Source: Roseibium sp. HPY-6
GTDB lineage: Bacteria > Pseudomonadota > Alphaproteobacteria > Rhizobiales > Stappiaceae
Direction: 5' to 3'
Assembly (NCBI RefSeq): GCF_040530035.1
Contig: NZ_JBEWCD010000001.1
Location: 1,550,001-1,614,000, forward strand
Length of the DNA: 64,000 bases
Of the stretch, positions 44,182-53,435 are shown one piece after another (position 1 is the first letter of the stretch; each line of letters starts with the position of its first letter). The translations under genes and the position numbers were made by a program. Below the pieces are notes generated by a model. The model saw only the letters and a list, made by a program, of their open reading frames with translations. It did no database searches and was not told the DNA's origin.

Positions 44182-45441
44182 TCAGCCGAGCATGTCCGTG
44201 GTGATGCCGGTGTACCAGCCCTCGGACTCCTCGTAGGTCGCTTTGCGCAGGTCCGCGCTTTCGCCTGTCTTTGAGATGAAACCGTCGACCTTGGCGATTT
44301 TCTCCGGCGTAGCCTCATAGGTGGCACCGACCTTGACACCGTCATCTGGGGCGATCAGCGACCAGCACGTGTTGGAGAACTTCGCCGGGAAGACCTTGGA
44401 TCCGGTCAGCGCCCCGCGCACGGCATTGGCACAGACCTTGGCCTGCGAGTTGGCGGAGAAACCCGATTTCGGCATGTCGCCCTGGCTCGAGGCATCGCCA
44501 AGAACGTAGATATCTGCGTCTGCCTTCGTTGACATGTCCGCGGCATTCACCGGCGCCCAATTGCCATCCGTGACACCGGCGAGATCGGCGATGCGCCCGG
44601 CCTTCATGGCCGGGATGACGTTGCAGACGTCTACCTTTGTCTCTTCGCCATCGATGGTGACGGTCATAGCGCCCGGATCGACGGACACATTGCCACCGCC
44701 AAAGTCTTCGCCGATCCAGTCGACCATGCCTTCGTAGTGGTTCGCCCAACCTTCCTGGAAGAGAGACATCTTGGAGAATTTCGGCTTCGGATCGGCCACG
44801 ATGATTTTCGCGGTCGGATTGTTCTGCTTCAGGAAATGCGCCACCATCGACACCCTCTCATAGGGGCCCGGAGGACAGCGAAAGGGGTTCGGTGGTGCGA
44901 CCATTGCAAAGGTTCCACCTTCCGGCATCGCCATCAGCTGTGCCTTCAAAAGTTCCGATTGGGAACCCGCCTTGTAGGCATGCGGCATCGCGTTTTGCGC
45001 GCTCAAGCCCCAGCCCTCGACAGCCCCTTCCACAAAGTCGATACCCGGGCTCAGGATGAGCTTGTCATAAGGCACCGATCCGCCACCAGCCAATGCGACC
45101 GTTTTGGCGTCCCGGTCGACGCCAACCGCCCAGTCATGGACCACGTTGACACCACCTGCGGCGAGACCGCCATAGGTATGTCCGATATCCTCGATTTCCT
45201 TGAACCCGCCGAGATAGAGGTTGGAGAAAAAGCAGGTGTAGTATTTGCGGGTCGGCTCGATCAGCGTGACGTCGATCGCCCCCTTGCTGTCCTTGGCCAG
45301 ATAGCGTGCCGCAGTGGCACCGCCGGCACCACCGCCGACCACGACAACGCGCGGTGTTCCTTGCGCCTTGACCATGGGAGCGGACAGGACCGCTGCCATT
45401 GCAGCCGTTGTACCGATAAACTGCCTTCTGTTCAGTGTCAT
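44182..45441 (-). CDS. soxF: Flavocytochrome c sulfide dehydrogenase flavoprotein (SoxF/FccB)
   Basis: A 419-residue FCSD flavoprotein with a twin-arginine signal (NRRQFIGTTAAM). FAD motif VVVVGGGAGGATAARYLA follows, and the redox Cys region YYTCFFSNLYLGG and the distal CWSLIAPDDG are conserved. With a cytochrome c subunit (SoxE) it oxidises sulfide to sulfur in the periplasm. Start ATG 45441 has GGGAGGAAG. It lies 22 bases after soxE. It ends the core Sox set on this strand; a DUF302 gene follows. Confidence 0.95.
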   Translation of the reverse strand: MTLNRRQFIGTTAAMAAVLSAPMVKAQGTPRVVVVGGGAGGATAARYLAKDSKGAIDVTLIEPTRKYYTCFFSNLYLGGFKEIEDIGHTYGGLAAGGVNVVHDWAVGVDRDAKTVALAGGGSVPYDKLILSPGIDFVEGAVEGWGLSAQNAMPHAYKAGSQSELLKAQLMAMPEGGTFAMVAPPNPFRCPPGPYERVSMVAHFLKQNNPTAKIIVADPKPKFSKMSLFQEGWANHYEGMVDWIGEDFGGGNVSVDPGAMTVTIDGEETKVDVCNVIPAMKAGRIADLAGVTDGNWAPVNAADMSTKADADIYVLGDASSQGDMPKSGFSANSQAKVCANAVRGALTGSKVFPAKFSNTCWSLIAPDDGVKVGATYEATPEKIAKVDGFISKTGESADLRKATYEESEGWYTGITTDMLG

Positions 45442-45463
45442 TTCTTCCTCCCTAAATGCACTG

Positions 45464-46168
45464 TCATTGTTCAAGCGCGGCAAAATAGGCTGCCAGCGCC
45501 GCGATCTCTTCCGCGTTGAGCCGCCCGGCCATCATTTGCATGACAGGGTGCGCGCGTTTCTTGTTCTTGTAGGCATGCATGGCGACGACGAAGTCTTCCT
45601 CCGGCCACAGCACGATCGACGGAATGCCGTCATCCGCGCCGTCGGCCTGGTGACAGGTCGTGCATTCGCTACTGAGGTATTCTCCGTATTCCGGATCTCC
45701 TTTTAGCGCGAGTATGTCCGGATCAAGATCATGATCCGTCGGAGTGGCTGTCGGGTCCGCTTCCGGAATGTTGGCCGGATCGTCGGAAAACGTGCGCAGG
45801 TAAGCGATGAGATTGAGCCGATCAGCGGGCTTTTTCAGGCCTGAAAAGCTCATGCGCGTCCCGCTTGCAAGCGCCCTTGGTTTTTCCATGAACGCATCCA
45901 GCGTATCGGCATGCCACGCAAGTCCGCCGGTCCCGGCGCGTACAAGCGCCTTGGAATACCGGAAGTCCTGATGCGTGCCGGCCTGCCGGCCGAAGATACC
46001 GTTCAGATGCGGACCGATACGATGCTTTGCGCCGTCGCCCACCATGTGGCAGCTCTTGCATTTTTTGAATACCGCCTCGCCGGCGACGGGATCTCCGAAC
46101 TCATCGGCCGCTGCCGCCGTGCAAAGCAGCGAGACCGCGAGAACCTGGAAAAGTGGAGCGAGGCGCAT
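45464..46168 (-). CDS. soxE: Diheme cytochrome c SoxE
   Basis: A 234-residue periplasmic cytochrome with a signal peptide (to CTAAAADE) and two class-I heme sites: CKSCH with a distal Met in TRMSFSGLKK, and CTTCH. It is the probable electron-accepting subunit of SoxF. The gene starts 6 bases after soxD. The N-terminal half resembles the C-terminal heme domain of SoxD next door, which suggests local duplication. Confidence 0.9.
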   Translation of the reverse strand: MRLAPLFQVLAVSLLCTAAAADEFGDPVAGEAVFKKCKSCHMVGDGAKHRIGPHLNGIFGRQAGTHQDFRYSKALVRAGTGGLAWHADTLDAFMEKPRALASGTRMSFSGLKKPADRLNLIAYLRTFSDDPANIPEADPTATPTDHDLDPDILALKGDPEYGEYLSSECTTCHQADGADDGIPSIVLWPEEDFVVAMHAYKNKKRAHPVMQMMAGRLNAEEIAALAAYFAALEQ

Positions 46169-46174
46169 CTCTCC

Positions 46175-47476
46175 TCACTCTCCGATCGACTTCAGATAAG
46201 CCGTAATGGCATCAAGATCGTTCTGTTTCTTAAGCCCGGAGAAGGCCATTTTCGTGCCTTTCATGTAGGACCTGGGCTTTGCCAGAAACTCTGCCAACGC
46301 CACCTCATCCCAAACCCGGCCTTCTTCGTTGGCAGCGACGAAACCCTTGGAATACTTGTATCCTTCCACGGAACCCATCTGGCGGCCGATCAGGTCATTC
46401 AGATGTGGCCCGGACTTGTTCTTGGCGCCCACGCCAACCGCATGGCAAGCGCTGCATTTCTTGAAAACCTTTTCGCCGGAAGCCACCAGTGCGGGATCGA
46501 CAGAAGGCGAAGCCGCAGCCGACGGCGCTTCCTCTGTGGCAGTGGCATCTGTCCCGGTGGAAGGTGCAGCAGCGACGAATGTCGGCGTGTCGTCTGCCGT
46601 TGCATGGTTCATGACCGACTCGCCACCGTCTTCCGGTGTCACGTCGAGAAACGTCGCGCGCATGGTGATTTCGACGCTCGGCTTGCAATTCTCCATGCAG
46701 GGCTCGCCGCGCCACTTGGCATATTCAAGCTCGGGACGGTCATCGATCACGAACCCGTCCTTGTTATACATCTCGAACTCGGCGAAATTCTCGTGGCTCA
46801 GTTCAAAGTCGTCATCTACGAGATCGTTCGAATAAAGAATATAGGCGACGATTGCATAGGTCTCGTCGGCGGTGAGCGTCTGCGCTTCGCCGAACGGCAT
46901 GGAGCGATGCACATAGTCCCAGACCGTAGAAAGATACGGCCAGTAGGATCCAACGGTCTTTACAGGATCCTTGTCGCCAAGCGTGTCGAACCCGCCTGCA
47001 AGAACCGGCCAGTTGTCCACGCCTTCAGCGAAATCCCCATGACAGGACGCGCATTTTTCCGCGAAGACTTCCTCGCCCCAGTAGGCGTCACCCTTGCCTT
47101 CCGGCAGACCCCGTCCGTCGGGCAGCACGTCGACGTCCCATGCCGCAACCTCCGCAGGTTGTGCTTCCCGGCCAAGACCGAACTTGCCGTCGTTACCCGG
47201 GGCAACTTCGGTCAGATCGGCGGCGTTTGCCTGACGCGCAGCGGCTGCTTCCTGGATTTCCGCGATCTTGTCTCTCAACTCTGATACGACAGCCGCCTCT
47301 TCGTCCGCCCGCCTGTTCGCCGTTTCGGCTTGCAGGGAAACCTGCTCCACGCGCTTTTCAAGCGATCCGATTCTTTTCTGTCCGTAGTCCATATTGGCGA
47401 ACAACAGCGCGGCCGAAAGCGCGAGAGCCGTACCACCGATGACCGGAAGAAAAACCTGGTTAAGAGACTTCGACAT
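46175..47476 (-). CDS. soxD: Diheme cytochrome c subunit SoxD of sulfane dehydrogenase
   Basis: A 433-residue protein with an N-terminal membrane/signal helix, a predicted coiled coil (about 35-85), heme 1 at CASCHGDF and heme 2 at CSACHAVG with the distal Met near GTKMAFSGLKK. An Ala/Pro/Thr-rich linker joins the two domains. SoxD accepts electrons from the SoxC molybdenum site. Its start overlaps the end of soxC by 17 bases. The ATG at 47476 is preferred over one seven codons upstream. Confidence 0.93.
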   Translation of the reverse strand: MSKSLNQVFLPVIGGTALALSAALLFANMDYGQKRIGSLEKRVEQVSLQAETANRRADEEAAVVSELRDKIAEIQEAAAARQANAADLTEVAPGNDGKFGLGREAQPAEVAAWDVDVLPDGRGLPEGKGDAYWGEEVFAEKCASCHGDFAEGVDNWPVLAGGFDTLGDKDPVKTVGSYWPYLSTVWDYVHRSMPFGEAQTLTADETYAIVAYILYSNDLVDDDFELSHENFAEFEMYNKDGFVIDDRPELEYAKWRGEPCMENCKPSVEITMRATFLDVTPEDGGESVMNHATADDTPTFVAAAPSTGTDATATEEAPSAAASPSVDPALVASGEKVFKKCSACHAVGVGAKNKSGPHLNDLIGRQMGSVEGYKYSKGFVAANEEGRVWDEVALAEFLAKPRSYMKGTKMAFSGLKKQNDLDAITAYLKSIGE

Positions 47477-48731
47477 TCTCGGCGACCCCGTTTTCATCCA
47501 CGAACCAGGTCTGGATGCAATTGTTGTGATAGACGGCGTTTTCGCCGCGCATTTCCCGCAGTTGCTGTTTCGTCGGCTGGACGTAGCCGGTCTCGTCCAT
47601 CGCGCGCGATTGCAGAAGCATCGGGTTTCCGTCCCAGTCGATGTCCAGATAGAACCGGGTCAGGGCCTTGGTGTCGCCCTGCTTTCCAAGCCGGGCCGTC
47701 CGCCAGGTGATGCCGCCATCTCTTGAGACATCGACCCGCGTGATCTTGCCGTGGCCGGACCAGGCGAGCCCCGAAATGACAAGGGGGCCTTTGCCGTGCG
47801 GAATGGGCATCTGCGGGCTTGGAGAGGTGATGACGGATTTTGCATCCATCACCCAGGTCCACTTCCGAGCGGTGCCATTCTCGTAGACGTCTGTGTATTT
47901 CGAGGTTTCTTCGCGGCTTTCCACCGCCATGTCGGTCACCTCGATGCGGCGCAGCCACTTCACCCACATGTTGCCTTCCCACCCCGGCACCACGAGGCGA
48001 ACCGGGTAGCCGTGCTCCATGCGCAGGGCTTCACCGTTTGCCTTGAATGCCACAAGGACATCATCCAGGGCCTTTTCCATCGGGATCGAGCGGCCATTCG
48101 ACGAAGCATCGGCTCCTTCGACGTAGACCCACTTGTCTTTGAGGTCACCGGCCGCGCCAAGGCCTGCCTCATTCAACAGCGTGCGAAGCGGAACGCCGGT
48201 ATACTCCATATTGTGGATCATGCCGTGCGTGAACTGCGCCCCATTCAGCTGGGCTCCCGCCCACTCCATGCCGGTATTGGCGGCACATTCGCAGAAATAG
48301 ACGTGGTTCTCTCGCGGGAAGCGCTCCAGATCCGTGTACTGGAACACAAGCGGCTTATCGACCAACCCGTTGATCATGAGCCGGTAATCTTCCTTGCGCA
48401 GCTCGATCGCACCGGAATGGTGGCGTTCGAATGCGCATCCCTGGGGCGTGATTGTCCCGTCGAGCGCGTGTATCGGTGTGAAGTTGATCGAAGAAATAGG
48501 TGAGGCCGTCAGCCATTCGACATTGCGGCGGACGACATCTTTTTCGAAACTGATCGGCATGCCGTAGGGCGTTTCATCCACGCCGGCGCCGGTGATCGAT
48601 GCCCAGTCCTGAACCTCAGTGATCAGCGGATCGGCCTCGGTTGCGCTTGCCGCTCCGGCCACCGACGCGCCTGCGATCGCGACACTGCCCTTCAGAAAGG
48701 ACCTTCGGGATGTTCTGGTTTTCGCGTCCAT
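47460..48731 (-). CDS. soxC: Sulfane dehydrogenase molybdenum subunit SoxC
   Basis: A 423-residue sulfite-oxidase-fold protein with a Tat signal (SRRSFLKGSVAIAG). Molybdopterin-site elements include CECAANTG, where the Cys ligates Mo, and the C-terminal dimerisation domain with SGLAWSGHGKITRVDVS. SoxCD removes six electrons from SoxY-bound sulfane sulfur, so a full Sox pathway with direct oxidation to sulfate is expected, without sulfur globules. ATG 48731 has GGGAG upstream; the frame extends to 48773. Confidence 0.95.
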   Translation of the reverse strand: MDAKTRTSRRSFLKGSVAIAGASVAGAASATEADPLITEVQDWASITGAGVDETPYGMPISFEKDVVRRNVEWLTASPISSINFTPIHALDGTITPQGCAFERHHSGAIELRKEDYRLMINGLVDKPLVFQYTDLERFPRENHVYFCECAANTGMEWAGAQLNGAQFTHGMIHNMEYTGVPLRTLLNEAGLGAAGDLKDKWVYVEGADASSNGRSIPMEKALDDVLVAFKANGEALRMEHGYPVRLVVPGWEGNMWVKWLRRIEVTDMAVESREETSKYTDVYENGTARKWTWVMDAKSVITSPSPQMPIPHGKGPLVISGLAWSGHGKITRVDVSRDGGITWRTARLGKQGDTKALTRFYLDIDWDGNPMLLQSRAMDETGYVQPTKQQLREMRGENAVYHNNCIQTWFVDENGVAENVEVS

Positions 48732-48753
48732 CAAAGAGGACTCCCTGCCTAAA

Positions 48754-50451
48754 CTATGCACCAATGACTTCAACGCTGTTGCTCGGCTGTGTCGTCACCG
48801 TGCCGAGCTTGCGAATGTGAGTTTCAACGACGTCCCAGATCTGCGGTCCTTCCGTGCCCTCATTCACACTGGCCCATCCGGCCACGACGTACGAGCGCGA
48901 CGGATCGATCGCCTCACCGGTCTTCAGAAGGGTCATGTTGGAAATGCGGCTGCCCTGCGGCTGGGCGATATCGATTGTGTAGCCAAGCCCGCCGGTGCGC
49001 ACCATGTCGCCGCCCTGCTGGTAATAGGGATCCGAGTTGAAGATGTTGTCCGCAACATCCTCCAGGACGACTTTCAGGAATTCTCCCGTCATTTCGGTGC
49101 GATAGGCCTTGCCATAGGTCATCGAAGTAACGTTGAAGATGTCCTCGCGCGTGATCTCCTGCCCAGGGATCAGCGACGGCCCCCAGCGTACACCGGGGCT
49201 GAGCGCGATTTCGGCATCGCGTTCAGACAGCAACGCATCGCAGATAAGGTCGTCCCAGGTGCCGTTGAAGTTGCCTCTGCGATAAAGCAGGCTGTCGGTC
49301 TTGCCGACGACCTCAGACAACTCGGCAAGAAACGGCGCACGTTGTTCATCGATGAGAGCGGCAACCTCTGCATCCGGTTCAATAACGTCGGAGAAAACCG
49401 GAATGAGCTTGTGCCGGTAGCCCATGAGCTGTCCGTTGCGAATGTCGAGATCGACGCGGCTCACAAATTTTCCGTTCGACCCGGAGGGAACGATGATGGT
49501 CTTGCCCGCCAGCACCGGCTCCGGCAGTGCATCGTGGGTGTGACCCGATAGGATGACATCGATCCCGCTGACCACGGTCGCCATCTTCTTATCGACATCG
49601 AACCCGTTGTGGCTCAGGACAACGACACATTCCGCGCCTTCCGCGCGCACATCGTCGACCATTGCCTGCATGTTTTCATCACGGATGCCAAACGCGAATT
49701 CGGGGAACATCCAGCCCGGGTTGGCAATCGGCATATAGGGAAAGGCCTGCCCTATGACCGCGACCTTGGTGCCGCTGCGCTCGAACATCTTGTAAGGCGG
49801 AAAAAGCTCCGTTGGCTCGTCCCATTCGACATCGAAAATGTTCTGGCCAAGCGCCGCAAAGGGAAGGCCTTCGACAATTTCGGTAACGCGGTCGCTGCCG
49901 AGAGTGAATTCCCAGTGGAACGTCATGGCGTCCGGGTTCAGTGCATTCATGACATTGACCATGTCCTGCCCCGCCGTCTTGTAGCAGGTGTAGGAGCCGT
50001 GCCAGGTATCGCCGCCATCGAGCAGGATCGCGTCTGGACGATCTGCGCGAATGGCCTTGATGACAGTTGCGACGCGGTCCAGTCCACCGACACGGCCATA
50101 GCCTTTGGCCAGTGACGCGAAGTCGCCCGAGCTCAGGGCATAGTGGCTCGGACTGCCATCCGCTATCCCGTAGAGCTTGCGGAACTGCGCACCGGTTACG
50201 TGCGGCACGGCGCCACGATTATCTCCGACGCCGATATTTTCCGATGGTTCGCGGAAATAGATCGGTTTCAGTTGAGCGTGGATATCAGTTACGTGAATAA
50301 GCGAGACATTTCCGAAGGTGTCGAACTCCAGAAGCTGATCCTGGGTCAGCGCCTGCTGCGCTGCAAGCCGTGCCCAATTGCCGAAGCCCGAAGCGCCGAC
50401 GACCGCTGATGCAGCCATTCCAACCTGAAGAAAATCGCGACGCGATATCAT
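48754..50451 (-). CDS. soxB: Thiosulfohydrolase SoxB
   Basis: A 565-residue dimanganese hydrolase of the 5'-nucleotidase type with a Tat signal (SRRDFLQVGMAASAV). Metal ligands sit in HVTDIHAQ, GGDTWHGS, LSHNGFD and SGHTHD. It releases sulfate from SoxY-bound thiosulfonate. AAGGAG lies 11 bases before ATG 50451. It is separated from soxA by an intrinsic terminator, with a candidate SoxR operator 23 bases upstream of its start, so it probably has its own promoter. Confidence 0.96.
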   Translation of the reverse strand: MISRRDFLQVGMAASAVVGASGFGNWARLAAQQALTQDQLLEFDTFGNVSLIHVTDIHAQLKPIYFREPSENIGVGDNRGAVPHVTGAQFRKLYGIADGSPSHYALSSGDFASLAKGYGRVGGLDRVATVIKAIRADRPDAILLDGGDTWHGSYTCYKTAGQDMVNVMNALNPDAMTFHWEFTLGSDRVTEIVEGLPFAALGQNIFDVEWDEPTELFPPYKMFERSGTKVAVIGQAFPYMPIANPGWMFPEFAFGIRDENMQAMVDDVRAEGAECVVVLSHNGFDVDKKMATVVSGIDVILSGHTHDALPEPVLAGKTIIVPSGSNGKFVSRVDLDIRNGQLMGYRHKLIPVFSDVIEPDAEVAALIDEQRAPFLAELSEVVGKTDSLLYRRGNFNGTWDDLICDALLSERDAEIALSPGVRWGPSLIPGQEITREDIFNVTSMTYGKAYRTEMTGEFLKVVLEDVADNIFNSDPYYQQGGDMVRTGGLGYTIDIAQPQGSRISNMTLLKTGEAIDPSRSYVVAGWASVNEGTEGPQIWDVVETHIRKLGTVTTQPSNSVEVIGA

Positions 50452-50473
50452 ATTACTGGGCGCTCCTTAAAAC

Positions 50474-50493
50474 ATATGCGCATAAGTGAATAT
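50474..50493. promoter_or_regulatory. Candidate SoxR operator 2 (soxB promoter)
   Basis: ATATGC-N8-GAATAT, one mismatch from the 6-8-6 consensus, directly upstream of soxB and downstream of the soxA terminator. Confidence 0.55.
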
Positions 50494-50503
50494 TTCACAT
50501 TGC

Positions 50504-50535
50504 AAAAAGGGCCTCAGCGACAAGCAGAGGCCCTT
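50504..50535 (-). terminator. Intrinsic terminator after soxA
   Basis: Nine-bp perfect stem (50507-50515 with 50527-50535), 11-base loop, and a run of five T on the minus strand at the 3' foot. It starts 5 bases after the soxA stop codon and so lies inside the sox cluster. Confidence 0.8.
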
Positions 50536-50540
50536 AGGCA

Positions 50541-51392
50541 TCAGTTGCGGACGGACGGACCTTCGACACTCAGACCGTTTCCGCGGGAGGCAACATAAAG
50601 CTCAAGCGCGATGAACTCCGGCGACCCGGGTTTGAAGGTCTGCGCGCGCGTATCACGGACACAGCCCTTAAACCTGGCATGCACGGAATTCAGCTTGGTG
50701 TTCTTGAGCCTGTAAGTCGGAAAACCGTTGATCTGCCCCTGGCTCAGGTGATCCGCGCGGATCATCAGGCCATAACTGTCTTCATGGCAGTTCGCGCAGG
50801 AAAGCTCCAGTTGGCCGGTGCGCGTATAGTAGAGTTCCTTGCCCTGCTCCCACGTCTCCTTTGCAGGACCGTTAATGGCGACATTGACCGGCATGCCACG
50901 GGAAACCGAGGAAATCAGAGCCACCATGTCGGTCATATCGCCACCGGTGTATTTCCATTTTTCCGCACCCATGCGGTTCTCGCGGCAATTGTTGACCTCC
51001 ACTTCCAGGGTGGTCACCTTGCCTTTGTCCTCGTTCCACTTCGGGTAAACCGCACGCACGCCTGCCATGTCTTCAGGCGCACCATGACAGCCCGCGCAGG
51101 ATTTTCCCGCAGATCCGTCGACCGTTTCCCAGTTCACCATCGCGTTTTCGACACCGATCATCCCGGGATTGTCGAAATCGTCCATCTGGAATGCCTGGGT
51201 TTCGTCGGAGCGAAACCGCCAACCGGAATAGATTGTCGAGAGGTTCTCCGCGTGCGCCGGGGCCTCGGTCTCCGTGACGATCGAAATATCGCCATTGATC
51301 GTCAGGCTATCATCGTCAGGGCCCGACATGGCAAGTCCGGGGACCAATATCAGCATCGCCGCCGAGCCAATTGCTGTTGTCGTTTTTTTCAC
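50541..51392 (-). CDS. soxA: Diheme cytochrome c SoxA
   Basis: A 283-residue periplasmic protein, GTG start (51392) behind GGAGGAAGG. It has two heme motifs, CAGCHGAP and CANCHEDS, and the active-site Cys in FKGCVRDTRA that in known SoxA becomes the persulfide heme ligand. With SoxX it conjugates thiosulfate to the SoxY Cys. Two heme motifs place it in the Paracoccus-type diheme SoxA group, not the monoheme type. It ends in a terminator. Confidence 0.96.
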   Translation of the reverse strand: MKKTTTAIGSAAMLILVPGLAMSGPDDDSLTINGDISIVTETEAPAHAENLSTIYSGWRFRSDETQAFQMDDFDNPGMIGVENAMVNWETVDGSAGKSCAGCHGAPEDMAGVRAVYPKWNEDKGKVTTLEVEVNNCRENRMGAEKWKYTGGDMTDMVALISSVSRGMPVNVAINGPAKETWEQGKELYYTRTGQLELSCANCHEDSYGLMIRADHLSQGQINGFPTYRLKNTKLNSVHARFKGCVRDTRAQTFKPGSPEFIALELYVASRGNGLSVEGPSVRN

Positions 51393-51431
51393 GCCTTCCT
51401 CCCTCTACGAGACGCTTGAGTGACCTGTCGA

Positions 51432-51761
51432 TCAGCTGACCGTGATCTTTTTTGCAGTGTCGTAGACGGAGCCGTCGTCGTCGTACCAGGTGAACTTGAA
51501 TTCGCCCGATTCCGGAACGACTGCCTCGAACTGGAAATAAGGATTGGTTGATATTGCGGGTTCGAGCACGACATCGATTACGTTCTCACCGTTGAAGTCG
51601 GCGGTGAACCGATTGATGATCGAACGCGGGATGACATTTCCATCATCGTCCTTGCGCTGACCGCTTTCCATCTTGTGGCTGATCAGGGTCTTGATGGTGA
51701 TCGTTTCACCCGCCGCCGCCTCTTTGGGAACCTTCACCCGTGGTTTCACACCAGATGCCAT
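51432..51761 (-). CDS. soxZ: Sulfur carrier partner SoxZ
   Basis: A 109-residue immunoglobulin-like protein: PRVKVPKEAAAGETITIKTLISHKM and FTWYDDDGSVYDTAKKITV are SoxZ blocks. It has no signal of its own and is exported as a complex with Tat-borne SoxY. AGGAGAAAA precedes ATG 51761. It lies 25 bases after soxY and 39 before soxA. Confidence 0.96.
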   Translation of the reverse strand: MASGVKPRVKVPKEAAAGETITIKTLISHKMESGQRKDDDGNVIPRSIINRFTADFNGENVIDVVLEPAISTNPYFQFEAVVPESGEFKFTWYDDDGSVYDTAKKITVS

Positions 51762-51786
51762 GATTTTTCTCCTAATGCCTTGCGGG

Positions 51787-52209
51787 TTAGCCGCCGCAGC
51801 CGCCGATGGTCACTTTCACGTTGGCTTTGGCCATCTGGAAGGAGCCATCTTCCATTTTCGCGATTGCGACGACGTTCTGGGTCGTTGCAAGACGGATGCG
51901 CGTCGAGGCGCTGCGAGATGCGCTCAAAGGACCGAACTTGAAAGTCGCGACATTCGGAACGGGGTTTCCGTCGGCAAAGAGCGTCACTTCCGCCGCGCCC
52001 GGCGCGTCGAAGGCAATTGGGACGGTGTTACCGTTTTCCGCGATTTCCGGTGCGGTCAATGTGATGGCCCCCTCGCCCATGTCCGCCCCGCCTGTCAGCT
52101 CGGCTATCGCGTCGTCGGTCAGGGTGGCAAATGCGGGGAAGCTCGGCAGGGTCGCCAGCACGAAAGTACCGGAGCCGAGTGCGAGCAGTTTTCGCCGTGT
52201 CATTTCCAT
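51787..52209 (-). CDS. soxY: Sulfur carrier protein SoxY
   Basis: A 140-residue carrier ending in the swinging-arm sequence GGCGG, whose Cys holds the substrate throughout the cycle. It has a Tat-type signal (TRRKLLALGSGTF). The start was set at ATG 52209 because GGAG lies six bases before it; ATG 52221 has no ribosome-binding site. It forms the SoxYZ heterodimer. Confidence 0.96.
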   Translation of the reverse strand: MEMTRRKLLALGSGTFVLATLPSFPAFATLTDDAIAELTGGADMGEGAITLTAPEIAENGNTVPIAFDAPGAAEVTLFADGNPVPNVATFKFGPLSASRSASTRIRLATTQNVVAIAKMEDGSFQMAKANVKVTIGGCGG

Positions 52210-52231
52210 GTTGGTCTCCATGTGAGGAAGA

Positions 52232-52705
52232 TCAGTCTTCCTTGAGCGTTACGAGAAAGGCGACAACGTCCTCGATCTGCTGAGCCGTCAGCAGCGGCTG
52301 GACTTCACCATCGCCATGAGCATCGCCCGTGTAGGCGTCCCCCAGACGAACAAATCCCTCGGTTTTGTAAAAAGAAGGCATCATGCTGCCCTCAAACATC
52401 ACCTTCGCATTGGTGACGATGCCGCGAAGCTCCGCGACGGACCAGCGATCGGCGACACCGTCGAGCGGTGGGCCAATCTCACCGTGAAAGGCCAGATGAC
52501 TGAGCGCGGAAATCTGATGACAGGCAATACAGTTGCCTGCGCCCTTGTCCATGATTTCGGCCCCTGCCGCGGGATCGCCGGCGACACCGGATAACGAGAC
52601 GTCAACGGCACCATCGGCAAAGACGACGTCCTTCGGCTTGACTGTTTCGGCAAACGCCGTCGTTGCGGCAAGCATTGCAGATAAGCCGAATAGTGCGTTT
52701 TTCAT
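52232..52705 (-). CDS. soxX: Monoheme cytochrome c SoxX
   Basis: A 157-residue protein with a Sec signal (MKNALFGLSAMLAATTAFAE) and one heme site, CIACHQIS, with a probable Met ligand in EGSMMPSFY. It is the partner of SoxA. ATG 52705 follows GGGAGGG; the frame runs to 52786, but that part would overlap the operator. A perfect SoxR-type inverted repeat lies 74 bases upstream. Confidence 0.95.
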   Translation of the reverse strand: MKNALFGLSAMLAATTAFAETVKPKDVVFADGAVDVSLSGVAGDPAAGAEIMDKGAGNCIACHQISALSHLAFHGEIGPPLDGVADRWSVAELRGIVTNAKVMFEGSMMPSFYKTEGFVRLGDAYTGDAHGDGEVQPLLTAQQIEDVVAFLVTLKED

Positions 52706-52778
52706 GTACCCTCCCTCAGTCGATTCCCGGCGACCTTTGGTGCGACCATACATCACATATTCGCTTTTACGCAATAAC

Positions 52779-52798
52779 AAATTCAATTAAATGAATTT
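52779..52798. promoter_or_regulatory. Candidate SoxR operator 3 (soxW-soxX gap)
   Basis: AAATTC-N8-GAATTT with perfect 7-bp arms when extended. In other alphaproteobacteria SoxR is known to act at the soxW-soxX interval, the same position as here. Confidence 0.65.
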
Positions 52799-52858
52799 AT
52801 CTATTTGTTCGCGAACGCAGCAAAAACGAAATAAAATGTCGCGCCGCAGCATCGACAG

Positions 52859-53419
52859 CTACTTGTTTTGGCTCTCGAACTTGCGTGCGTGGTATTTTTG
52901 GAAGGGTTCGTCGCTTTTGTAGCCCTCCTCAACCACCCAGGTCAGCATATTCAACGTCGTCCACCGTCCGAAGGCACCGGGCATGTTGGCAACAGCTGCT
53001 TGTGTTGCTGTCAGATCATCTGCAACCTCGGCCGGGAAGAAAAATATGTTCGGCGTGAACAGCGCGCCCCACCGTTTAACCATGTCCTTTTCCGGCAGCG
53101 TCGTCCCATCGAAATCAGTGACTTCGACATCTCCGAACATGTTGATCTGGACGACAAAAAAATTGTCCTCGATATACCGGGAGATTTCCGGGATCACGAA
53201 AACCTCTTCGTGCATCCGCTTGCAATAGATGCAACCGCGCTGCTCGACGATCACCATCAGTCGCTTGCCTTCAGCGTTTGCTTCTTCAAGGTCTTCTGAA
53301 AGGTCCTTGAAAGTGTCCCGCATCCAGGCTGCCTTGTGAAGGCCATCGTCGCCTATCTCGGCCGCAAACACGTTTGTTGTCAAAATGACCGCGCAAAGCG
53401 TCAAAAGCAGACGTTTCAT
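52859..53419 (-). CDS. soxW: Periplasmic thioredoxin SoxW
   Basis: A 186-residue thioredoxin-fold protein with a Sec signal (MKRLLLTLCAVILTTNVFAAE) and redox motif CIYC in EQRGCIYCKRM. It would receive electrons from membrane SoxV and keep SoxYZ Cys in a usable state. GGAGGAAGG precedes ATG 53419, 16 bases after soxV. The TPNIFFFP cis-Pro region is intact. Confidence 0.9.
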   Translation of the reverse strand: MKRLLLTLCAVILTTNVFAAEIGDDGLHKAAWMRDTFKDLSEDLEEANAEGKRLMVIVEQRGCIYCKRMHEEVFVIPEISRYIEDNFFVVQINMFGDVEVTDFDGTTLPEKDMVKRWGALFTPNIFFFPAEVADDLTATQAAVANMPGAFGRWTTLNMLTWVVEEGYKSDEPFQKYHARKFESQNK

Positions 53420-53435
53420 TTTCCTTCCTCCTCCA

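Noticed and set aside
45911..47284. 457-residue plus-strand frame across soxE and soxD
   Set aside because: It lies opposite two genes with clear heme motifs and spans their junction; no domain or ribosome-binding site supports it.
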